Below, piece by piece: positions 13,867-19,603 of a stretch of 19,603 nucleotides of DNA (positions are counted from its first letter, which is position 1; every line of letters begins with the position of its first letter). Under the pieces are notes generated by a model that was given only the letters and a program-made list of their open reading frames with translations, ran no database searches and was not told where the DNA came from. Source of the stretch: Nocardioidaceae bacterium (GTDB taxonomy: Bacteria > Actinomycetota > Actinomycetes > Propionibacteriales > Nocardioidaceae); the NCBI GenBank assembly GCA_025966335.1, contig JAICRS010000020.1, forward strand, positions 1 through 19,603. The letters are read 5' to 3'. The translations under genes were made by a program, and so were the position numbers.

Positions 13867-15137
13867 GGTCGGTCTCCTTCGCTGGCTGGTACCGGCTCGG
13901 TCGTGTCGTCCACGGTAAGCAGGTGCGGCAGGTCGTGTCCCATCCGGTCCCGCTTGGTCAGCAGGTAGGCGAGGTTGTGGTCGTTGGGCCGCGGCGTCAG
14001 CGGGACCCGTTCGGTGACCGCGATCCCGTACTCCTCGAGGTTGGTGGTCTTGGCCGGGTTGTTGGTGAGCAGCCGGACCGAGTCCACGCCCAGGTCGCGC
14101 AGGATCTGGGTAGCGGCGCCGTAGTGCCGGGCGTCGGCGGGCAGGCCCAGGTCGAGGTTCGCGTCGACGGTGTCCCGGCCACCCTCCTGGAGCTGGTAGG
14201 CCTGCAGCTTGGCGACCAGGCCGATCCCGCGCCCCTCGTGGCCCCGCAGGTAGACGACCACGCCCCGGCCGTGCTCGACGATCCGCTCGAGCGCCTCGTC
14301 CAGCTGCGGGCCGCAGTCGCAGCGGCGGGATCCGAACACGTCGCCGGTCAGGCACTCGGAGTGCACCCGGGTGAGGACGTCCTGGCCGTCGCCGATGTCG
14401 CCGTGCACGAGGGCGATGTGCTCGGAACCATCGATCGTGATCCGGTAACCGTACGCCGTGAAGTCGCCGTGCCCGGTGGGCAGTCTGGTCACCGCGACCC
14501 GCTCGACGTGGTTCTCGTGCCGCCGCCGGTAGTGGATCAGGTCCTCGATCGAGATCATCTTCAGGCCGTGCTCGTCGGCGAAGTCGCGCAGCTGCTGGCC
14601 GCGCTTCATCGTGCCGTCGTCGTTGACGATCTCGGAGATCACCCCGGCCGGCGGCAACCCGGCCAGCCTGGTCAGGTCGACCGCGGCCTCGGTGTGACCG
14701 GGCCGGACCAGCACGCCGCCCTCGCGGTAGCGCAGCGGGAACACGTGCCCGGGCTGGACGACCTCGAAGGGCTCGGTCGCGGAGTCGGTGAGCACCCGGA
14801 CGGTGTGCGACCGGTCACCCGCGGAGATGCCGGTGGTGACGCCGTCGCGGGCGTCGACGGAGACGGTGTACGCCGTCCGCAGCCGCTCCCGGTTGTGCGG
14901 TGTCATCAGCGGGATCGCCAGCCGGTCGAGCGTCTCCGCGGTCATCGGCACGCAGATCACGCCCGAGGAGTAGCGGATGGTGAACGTCATCAGCTCCGGG
15001 GTCGACTTGCTTGCGGCGAAGACGAGGTCGCCCTCGTTCTCGCGGTGCTCGTCGTCGACGACCACGACCGCGCGACCGGCGGCGATGTCGGCCACGGCCG
15101 CGTCGATGCTGTCCAGGCGGACCTTCGGCGCACTCAT
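13863..15137 (-). CDS. ribBA: Bifunctional 3,4-dihydroxy-2-butanone-4-phosphate synthase / GTP cyclohydrolase II
   Basis: This 424-residue fusion supplies both precursors of the riboflavin pathway. The N-terminal RibB domain (about 1-205) makes dihydroxybutanone phosphate from ribulose 5-phosphate and has VVDDEHRENEGDL (acidic Mg site) and HTEAAVDLTRLAG. The C-terminal RibA domain (about 210-405) opens GTP and has the zinc ligands Cys262, Cys273 and Cys275 in SECLTGDVFGSRRCDCG, then RGHEGRGIGL and LLTNNPAKT. Both active sites appear intact. The ATG at 15137 overlaps the pnuX stop (ATGA) with AAGG upstream. Ribulose 5-phosphate, its substrate, is also the substrate of the nearby rpe product. 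Confidence 0.97.
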   Translation of the reverse strand: MSAPKVRLDSIDAAVADIAAGRAVVVVDDEHRENEGDLVFAASKSTPELMTFTIRYSSGVICVPMTAETLDRLAIPLMTPHNRERLRTAYTVSVDARDGVTTGISAGDRSHTVRVLTDSATEPFEVVQPGHVFPLRYREGGVLVRPGHTEAAVDLTRLAGLPPAGVISEIVNDDGTMKRGQQLRDFADEHGLKMISIEDLIHYRRRHENHVERVAVTRLPTGHGDFTAYGYRITIDGSEHIALVHGDIGDGQDVLTRVHSECLTGDVFGSRRCDCGPQLDEALERIVEHGRGVVVYLRGHEGRGIGLVAKLQAYQLQEGGRDTVDANLDLGLPADARHYGAATQILRDLGVDSVRLLTNNPAKTTNLEEYGIAVTERVPLTPRPNDHNLAYLLTKRDRMGHDLPHLLTVDDTTEPVPASEGDRP

Positions 15138-15823
15138 GCGGTGACCTTGTCACGTGCGGCCGGCTGCTTGGCGTCGATCTCACGCTGGACCCTCAGCCAG
15201 GTGCTGAAGCCCCAGACGCAGAAGGCCCCGTAGACCAGGTAGAGGACCGCGGACGGGTAGTAGCCGGCCTTGAGCAGCAGGGGCACCCCGACCGCGTCCA
15301 CGGCGAGCCAGATCAGCCAGAACTCCGTCCAGCCGCGTGCCATCCCGTACGTGGCCAGGATCGACCCGGTCAGGATCCAGGCGTCGGCCAGCGGACCCCA
15401 GGAGTCCAGAGCCTTCAGCACGTAGTAGAAGACCACCGTGCCGACCACGGCCATCGCGGCGAGCTGCGCCCATCCCCGCGGCCCCGCCCAGCCGGGCACG
15501 ATCGCGCCGCCGTCCGACGACTCGCCCGCCTTCTTGCTGCGTTGCCAGCGCCACCAGCCGTAGACGGAGACCGCGAGGAAGAACAGCTGCCGTCCGGCCT
15601 GACCCCAGAGGTCATGTGCCTGGGGCTTGTCGAGGATGCCGCCGACGAAGACCGTGAACAGCAGCAGGTTGCCGACGATGCCGACGGGCCACGCCCAGAC
15701 CTTGCGGCGCATCCCGCCGATCGCGCTGGCCAGGCCGAAGCCGTTGCCGACCACCTCGCGGACCAGGATCGTCGAGCCGCCGATGGCGAAGGTGCCCTCG
15801 AGCAGCCAGTCAAGTGCGTCCAT
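15134..15823 (-). CDS. pnuX: PnuC-family transporter, probable riboflavin transporter PnuX (RibM)
   Basis: This 229-residue integral membrane protein has about seven to eight hydrophobic segments and PnuC-family signatures: PVGIVGNLLLFTVF, WGQAGRQLFFLAVSVYGWWRW, and WLIWLAVDAVGVPLLL. PnuC proteins import nicotinamide riboside, while the PnuX/RibM branch imports riboflavin by facilitated diffusion. The gene lies between ribE and ribBA with one- and four-base overlaps, and the whole operon sits under an FMN riboswitch. I therefore infer flavin transport; sequence alone does not separate the branches. The ATG at 15823 has GAGG seven bases upstream, inside the ribE 3' end. Confidence 0.85.
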   Translation of the reverse strand: MDALDWLLEGTFAIGGSTILVREVVGNGFGLASAIGGMRRKVWAWPVGIVGNLLLFTVFVGGILDKPQAHDLWGQAGRQLFFLAVSVYGWWRWQRSKKAGESSDGGAIVPGWAGPRGWAQLAAMAVVGTVVFYYVLKALDSWGPLADAWILTGSILATYGMARGWTEFWLIWLAVDAVGVPLLLKAGYYPSAVLYLVYGAFCVWGFSTWLRVQREIDAKQPAARDKVTA

Positions 15824-16464
15824 CAGATGTCCTCATCGTTGTCATCGTTGTCAGCTGGGGCGGAGCCGCGGGCACCGAGCAGCCGTTCGACGTACTTGGC
15901 GATCACGTCGACCTCGAGGTTGACCGGCTCGCCCGGCTGCTTGAGGCCCAGCGTGGTGCGGGCCAGCGTCTCGGGGATCAGCGAGACCGTGAAGGTCGGG
16001 TCGGGGGTGTCGAAGACTTCGACCACGGTCAGCGAGATCCCGTCGACGGTGATCGAGCCCTTCGGCACGAGGTACCGGGCCAGCGCCCGGGGCATCGAGA
16101 TCGTGACCAGCTCCCAGTGCTCGGACGGTTCCCGGCTGACCACGGCGCCGGTGGCGTCGACGTGGCCCTGCACGATGTGGCCGCCGAGACGGGTCGCCGC
16201 GGTGACGGCGCGTTCGAGGTTGACCCGGCCGCCGGGGGCAAGGGCGCCGAGGGAGGTCTTTTCGAGGGTCTCCCGCATCACGTCGGCGGTGAAGCCCTCG
16301 TGGTCGCGCGCGGCCACGGTGAGGCAGCAGCCGTTGACGGCGATGGAGTCCCCGAGGCCGGCATCGGCGACCACGTGCGGGCCGCGCACGGTGAGCCGCA
16401 CCGCGTCGCCCTGGTCCTCGACGGCTTCCACGACGCCGAGCTCTTCGACGATCCCGGTGAACAT
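15823..16464 (-). CDS. ribE: Riboflavin synthase alpha chain
   Basis: This 213-residue enzyme dismutates two lumazine molecules into riboflavin and the pyrimidinedione. It shows the two repeated beta-barrel domains: MFTGIVEELG at the N-terminus with VNGCCLTV near residue 45, and the second half beginning near HIVQGHVDATG with KGSITVDGISLTV. It ends in an acidic tail, ADNDDNDEDI, beyond the usual family end. The tail is encoded partly by two direct copies of a 9-base sequence (15833-15850), and the same bases carry the pnuX Shine-Dalgarno. The start ATG overlaps the ribD stop (TGATG) with AGGA five bases upstream. The symbol ribC is used for the same enzyme in some actinobacteria. Confidence 0.96.
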   Translation of the reverse strand: MFTGIVEELGVVEAVEDQGDAVRLTVRGPHVVADAGLGDSIAVNGCCLTVAARDHEGFTADVMRETLEKTSLGALAPGGRVNLERAVTAATRLGGHIVQGHVDATGAVVSREPSEHWELVTISMPRALARYLVPKGSITVDGISLTVVEVFDTPDPTFTVSLIPETLARTTLGLKQPGEPVNLEVDVIAKYVERLLGARGSAPADNDDNDEDI

Positions 16465-17531
16465 CAGCTTCCTGCCTCTCGGACGGCCATGGTCAGCCGC
16501 ACGTTGGTCTCAGGCCCCTCGCCGACGGTGGTCGCCTCCAGCAGGTCGAGGTGGCGGGCATCGTCGATCGTGCCGATGCCGAGGTCGGCGACCGCGTTGC
16601 GGCCGGCGCCGAGCAGCATCGGGGCCACGTAGCAGACCACCTCGTCGACGAGACCGGCCGCCAGGAAGGCAGCAGCCAGAGTGGGGCCGCCCTCGAGGAA
16701 GAGGTGATGGCGATCCCGGGCGAACAGCTGCGCGAGCGCCTCTCGGGGGTCTCGCGTCTTCAGGACGACGGTCTCGGCCGCGTCGTCGAGGATCCGGCGG
16801 TCGCCGGGGATCTCGCGCAGGCCCATCACCGCACGCAGCAGCTGCCGCTCCCTGGGAAGCGGGCGGTCCTCGTCGTCGCGGACGGTCAGCTGCGGGTCGT
16901 CGACGAGCACGGTGCCGGTGCCGACCAGGATCGCGTCGCACTCCGCGCGCAACCGGTGGGTGTCGCGGCGGGCCGTCGCGGAGCTGACCCAGCGGGAGGT
17001 GCCGTCGGCGGCCGCGCTGCGCCCGTCGAGGGTGGTCGCGAACTTCCAGGTGACGAAGGGGCGGCCGTGCTCGACGGCGAACGTCCACACCGGGTTCATC
17101 CGCCGTGCCGCCGCAGCGGACAGTCCGTGCGCGACCTCGACCCCGGCTGCGCGCAACGTGACCGCGCCGCCGGCGGCTGCGGGGTTGGGGTCGGACTGGG
17201 CGAAGACCACCCGGCCGATCCCGGCCTGGACGAGGGCCCTCGCGCAGGGCCCGGTGCGGCCGGTGTGGTTGCACGGCTCGAGGGTGACGACGGCGGTCGC
17301 GCCGCGGGCACGGTCACCGGCCTCCTCCAGGGCGACGATCTCCGCGTGCGCCGTACCGGCTCCGCGGTGGTAGCCCTCGGCGAGGATGCCGCCGGACGGG
17401 TCGAGCAGGACGCAGCCGACCCGCGGGTTCGGGCCGAGCGGTACGCCGGGGGTCTGCGCCAGCTCGAGGGCGCGCGCCATCGCCTGCTCCTCGGCGGGCG
17501 AGAACGCGTGCGGGGGCGCCGTCGCGGTCAT
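16464..17531 (-). CDS. ribD: Bifunctional riboflavin-specific deaminase/reductase
   Basis: This 355-residue two-domain enzyme carries out the second and third steps after GTP opening. The N-terminal deaminase domain (about 10-140) binds zinc through HAE (His62, Glu64) and Cys87/Cys96 in PCNHTGRTGPC. The C-terminal NADPH reductase (about 150-350) has FVTWKFATTLDGRSAA, RWVSS and FLEGGPTLAAAFL. The ATG at 17531 is preceded by AGGA at five bases and gives a normal N-terminus; the frame stays open to 17603, but those extra residues have no family match. It is the first gene of ribD-ribE-pnuX-ribBA-ribH, with an FMN riboswitch about 110 bases upstream. Confidence 0.96.
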   Translation of the reverse strand: MTATAPPHAFSPAEEQAMARALELAQTPGVPLGPNPRVGCVLLDPSGGILAEGYHRGAGTAHAEIVALEEAGDRARGATAVVTLEPCNHTGRTGPCARALVQAGIGRVVFAQSDPNPAAAGGAVTLRAAGVEVAHGLSAAAARRMNPVWTFAVEHGRPFVTWKFATTLDGRSAAADGTSRWVSSATARRDTHRLRAECDAILVGTGTVLVDDPQLTVRDDEDRPLPRERQLLRAVMGLREIPGDRRILDDAAETVVLKTRDPREALAQLFARDRHHLFLEGGPTLAAAFLAAGLVDEVVCYVAPMLLGAGRNAVADLGIGTIDDARHLDLLEATTVGEGPETNVRLTMAVREAGS

Positions 17532-17639
17532 CGCGGTCCTGCCCCTCTCGTCCGTGCGGACCCCGGGGCTCGAAAGCGGTTGCGGCCGAAACCGGCGACG
17601 CACGGTGGCGGGGCCGACGACGGCGACAACGGCGTGCGC

Positions 17640-17755
17640 TTCCCATCCGGACTTTCACCGTCGGTCCAGGAGTTTCACCTGGTCAACCGGCCGCTGGATG
17701 CGGACGGGTCGCGGACTGTAACCGCCGGCTCGGAATTGCACCGACCCCAGAGCAC
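17640..17755 (-). ncRNA. FMN riboswitch (RFN element) controlling the riboflavin operon
   Basis: Read on the minus strand, the region contains the conserved RFN segments in the right order: GGTCGGTGCAATTCCGA, GCCGGCGGTTACAGTCCGCG, a variable arm, GGTGAAACTCC, GACCGACGGTGAAAGTCC and the closing GGATGGGA. These form the multi-helix FMN aptamer. FMN binding should lower expression of the operon. The 108 bases between the aptamer and the ribD ATG hold no clear terminator with a T-run. A GGGGC next to the Shine-Dalgarno (minus strand, from 17541-17545) could pair with GCCCC upstream (from 17610-17614 or 17565-17569), so control of translation initiation is the likelier mode. Confidence 0.95.
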
Positions 17756-17834
17756 GCGAGCTGTTCACTCGTTGCGGCCAAGCCTGCCACATCCCGCCGC
17801 CCCCGCGCATGTGACCCTCCCCACCCGCCTCCCC

Positions 17835-18064
17835 GTTGAGACGCGCAGTTTTTCACGTTGAGACGTGCAGAAGTTCACGACGAGACGCGGAGAACTCCCG
17901 CTCGACACGCGGAGACTTCGCGCTCAGCTGCCGGAGTCGTCTCGTGGGCGTCGAAGCACGGGCGCGCCTCGGGTCGCGCCGGGATGGCGGCACAGACCCG
18001 CGAACTTTCCACGCCTCACCCGGGAGAAGGGCGCGTCTCGACCGCGAAAAGGTCGCGTCTCAAC
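17835..18064. repeat. Array of degenerate 22-bp units in two opposed halves
   Basis: On the plus strand, units of exactly 22 bases start at 17835, 17857, 17879 and 17901 (a very weak fifth at 17923). On the minus strand, units of the same length run from 18064, 18042 and 18020 (a very weak fourth from 17998). All share a core GAGACGCG, or one to two changes from it, at unit positions 4-11, and a pyrimidine-rich end like TTCRCG at 17-22. Units are contiguous, without spacers. The two halves face each other, so the transcript could form a long interrupted hairpin. The array fills most of the space between the rpe stop and the riboflavin-operon promoter area. Function unknown; bases 17758-17834 hold no gene I can support. 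Confidence 0.75.
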
Positions 18065-18728
18065 AGGAGGGGGAGGCGGCTTGGGCCTTGGCGCGGAGGT
18101 CGTCGATCATCAGGTTCGCGTCGTCGGCCTTGTAGACCGCGGAGCCGGCGACGAACACGTCCGCCCCGGCGTCGGCGCACCGTTCGACCGTGTCCGGCGA
18201 GATCCCGCCGTCGACCTGCAACCACAGGTCGAGGCCGTGCTTGGCGATGAGCTGCCGGGTACGGCGGATCTTCGGCAGGCACATGTCGAGGAACGCCTGG
18301 CCGCCGAACCCGGGCTCGACGGTCATCACCAGCAGCATGTCGAGCTCGGGCAGCAGGTCCTCGTAAGGCTCGATGGGCGTGGCCGGACGCAGGCCCATCC
18401 CGGCGCGGGCGCCCTTGGCGCGCAGCTCACGAGCCAGCCGCACCGGCGCCGTCGCCGCCTCCACGTGGAAGGTCACCGACTGAGCCCCGGCCTCGACGTA
18501 GCCGGGCGCCCACCGGTCCGGGTCCTCGATCATCAGGTGGCAGTCCATCGGCGTTGACGTCGCCTTGCCGAGCGCCTCGACGACCGGGAGCCCGAGGGTC
18601 AGGTTCGGGACGAAGTGGTTGTCCATCACGTCGATGTGCAGCCAGTCGGCGTGGGAGACCCGCTCGGCCTCGGCGGCGAGGTTGGCGAAGTCGGAGGCGA
18701 GCATGCTCGGCGAGATCTGAATACCCAT
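18060..18728 (-). CDS. rpe: Ribulose-phosphate 3-epimerase
   Basis: Rpe interconverts ribulose 5-phosphate and xylulose 5-phosphate in the pentose phosphate pathway. The 222-residue TIM barrel has the metal and catalytic residues His31 and Asp33 (HIDVMDNHFVPN), His64 (DCHLMIEDP), and Asp173 (VDGGIS), plus VEPGFGGQ for phosphate binding. The start is ATG at 18728 (MGIQISPSMLASDF). There is no strong Shine-Dalgarno, only GGCGGCGAC. The gene follows rsmB by 54 bases, an order also seen in Mycobacterium (fmu-rpe-ribG). Its last codons and stop run into the first 22-bp repeat unit of the downstream array. Confidence 0.97.
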   Translation of the reverse strand: MGIQISPSMLASDFANLAAEAERVSHADWLHIDVMDNHFVPNLTLGLPVVEALGKATSTPMDCHLMIEDPDRWAPGYVEAGAQSVTFHVEAATAPVRLARELRAKGARAGMGLRPATPIEPYEDLLPELDMLLVMTVEPGFGGQAFLDMCLPKIRRTRQLIAKHGLDLWLQVDGGISPDTVERCADAGADVFVAGSAVYKADDANLMIDDLRAKAQAASPSC

Positions 18729-18738
18729 GTCGCCGCCG

Positions 18739-18744
18739 ATCCTA
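18739..18744 (-). promoter_or_regulatory. Candidate -10 element before rpe
   Basis: TAGGAT on the minus strand, ending 10 bases before the rpe ATG, matches the TANNNT actinobacterial -10 pattern. If used, the transcript would start within about five bases of the ATG, giving a near-leaderless mRNA. That would explain the weak Shine-Dalgarno. No clear -35 is seen, and rpe may simply be cotranscribed with rsmB. Confidence 0.3.
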
Positions 18745-18782
18745 GCCAGCCGCCCGCCGGGGCCGGTGCCCCGCCATCCGGG

Positions 18783-19603
18783 TCAGCCTGTCCGGCGCAG
18801 CAGCGCGAAGAACATCGCGTCCGTGTGGTGCCGGTGCGGCCACAGCTGCACCGTTCCCGCCAACACCATCGGTCCGGAAAGGTCCGGCACACCTGGGAAC
18901 GACGGAACCGCGTCCTCGAGCACCACGTCGTCGCGCTCGGCAAGGACCGCGGAGACCACGCCGGACGTCTCGGCGAGCACCGGGGAGCAGGTCGCGTAGG
19001 CCACCACTCCCCCGCGCCGCACCGAGTCGAGCGCGGACCGGAGCAGGGCACGCTGGAGCCCGACCAGGTCCGTGACGTCGGCGGGAGTACGACGCCAGCG
19101 CGACTCCGGCCTGCGACGCAGCGCACCGAGCCCGGAGCACGGGGCGTCGAGCAGGACCCTGTCGAACGAACCGGCCGGCCACGCGGGACGTCGCCCGTCC
19201 GCGGCCACCACCCCGAGCAGGCCGGCCGAGCCCGAGCCGGTGACGGCGGCCGTCGCCGACCGGACCAGGACCGCCCGGTGCGGCTGGACCTCCGACGCGA
19301 GCAGGCGCGCATCGCGTCGACCGGCCACCGCCGCGAGCAGCGCCGACTTGCCACCGGGGCCGGCGCAGAGGTCCAGCCAGCGTTCGTCGCGGCCGGTGAC
19401 CTCGGCCCTCGCCAGGGCCAGCGCCACCAGCTGGGACCCCTCGTCCTGCACACCGGCCCGGCCCTCGGCGACCGCGGGGATCGCACCAGGGTCACCGCCG
19501 GCCAGCTCCACCGCAAGCGGAGAGACGCTCGAGGGGGTCCCACCGGCGGCGACCAGCTCCTCGACGTTCGCCAGGCCGGGCCGGGCGACCAGGGTGACCT
19601 TCG
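18783..19603 (-). CDS. rsmB: 16S rRNA (cytosine-967-C5)-methyltransferase, partial at window edge
   Basis: This is the catalytic C-terminal part of an RsmB/Fmu/Sun-type m5C methyltransferase that uses S-adenosylmethionine. Reading toward the 3' end: SQLVALALA; the SAM-binding LDLCAGPGGKSALLAA (around 19335-19380); DAPCSGLGALRRRPE with the release Cys (around 19110-19150); and the nucleophile motif YATCSP (around 18985). The frame stays open to the right edge, coding upstream residues such as LVARPGLANVEELVAAGG, so the N-terminal NusB-like RNA-binding domain lies outside. Internal GTG codons, for example at 19511, are not the real start. Position upstream of rpe is conserved in actinobacteria. 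Specificity for C967 is by family, not shown here. Confidence 0.93.
   Translation of the reverse strand, partial: KVTLVARPGLANVEELVAAGGTPSSVSPLAVELAGGDPGAIPAVAEGRAGVQDEGSQLVALALARAEVTGRDERWLDLCAGPGGKSALLAAVAGRRDARLLASEVQPHRAVLVRSATAAVTGSGSAGLLGVVAADGRRPAWPAGSFDRVLLDAPCSGLGALRRRPESRWRRTPADVTDLVGLQRALLRSALDSVRRGGVVAYATCSPVLAETSGVVSAVLAERDDVVLEDAVPSFPGVPDLSGPMVLAGTVQLWPHRHHTDAMFFALLRRTG

Noticed and set aside
13866..14355. Upstream extension of ribH into the ribBA gene
   Set aside because: The extra residues are a frame-shifted shadow of ribBA. The GTG at 13866 has a good Shine-Dalgarno and gives the normal RibH length.
17835..18064. CRISPR array
   Set aside because: Units are contiguous with no spacers, are degenerate, reverse orientation halfway, and there are no cas genes in the window.
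17858..18557. Plus-strand open frames across the repeat array and rpe
   Set aside because: They read through the 22-bp repeats and antisense to rpe, with no ribosome site and no recognisable protein.

Overview
The window is very GC-rich, uses GTG and TTG starts, and packs genes in ATGA/GTGA/TGATG overlaps. Its right half carries the actinobacterial order rsmB-rpe-[FMN riboswitch]-ribD-ribE-pnuX-ribBA-ribH followed by hisE-hisG and a PH-domain membrane protein. I infer a high-GC actinomycete, probably of the Nocardioides type. That placement rests on gene order and protein character only, with no search run.

Region 1 (1-9567) looks like a catabolic locus for a nitrogen-containing ring compound. 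On the minus strand a UraA-like NCS2 nucleobase permease is followed by the three subunits (FAD, 2Fe-2S, molybdopterin) of a CoxMSL-type molybdenum hydroxylase; the large subunit runs off the left edge. A PucR-family regulator lies upstream of the permease on the same strand, separated from it by a perfect 23-bp hairpin and a second inverted repeat. Diverging from pucR on the plus strand are three overlapping genes, DUF2877, FdrA and DUF1116. They are the homologues of E. coli allH-allF-allG (formerly ylbF, fdrA, ylbE), which encode oxamate carbamoyltransferase. The combination suggests import, oxidative attack on the ring, and finally phosphorolysis of a ureido intermediate to carbamoyl phosphate. 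No carbamate kinase or ring-opening hydrolase lies inside the window, so the substrate remains open.

Region 2 (9568-12185) holds tandem terminator-like hairpins, a secreted MltB-type lytic transglycosylase with a long Pro/Thr-rich tail (including a 12-bp tandem repeat coding Gly-Pro-Thr-Thr) and a small C-terminal module, and, convergently, a small PH-domain membrane protein.

Region 3 (12169-17755, minus strand) is biosynthetic: hisE-hisG (first two steps of histidine synthesis) and a translationally coupled riboflavin operon preceded by a clear FMN riboswitch. A PnuC/PnuX-type transporter sits inside the operon, so flavin synthesis and probably uptake share one FMN-sensing control.

Region 4 (17758-19603) contains an intergenic array of degenerate 22-bp units in two opposed halves (17835-18064), starting at the rpe stop codon, then rpe and the 3' part of rsmB, which runs off the right edge.
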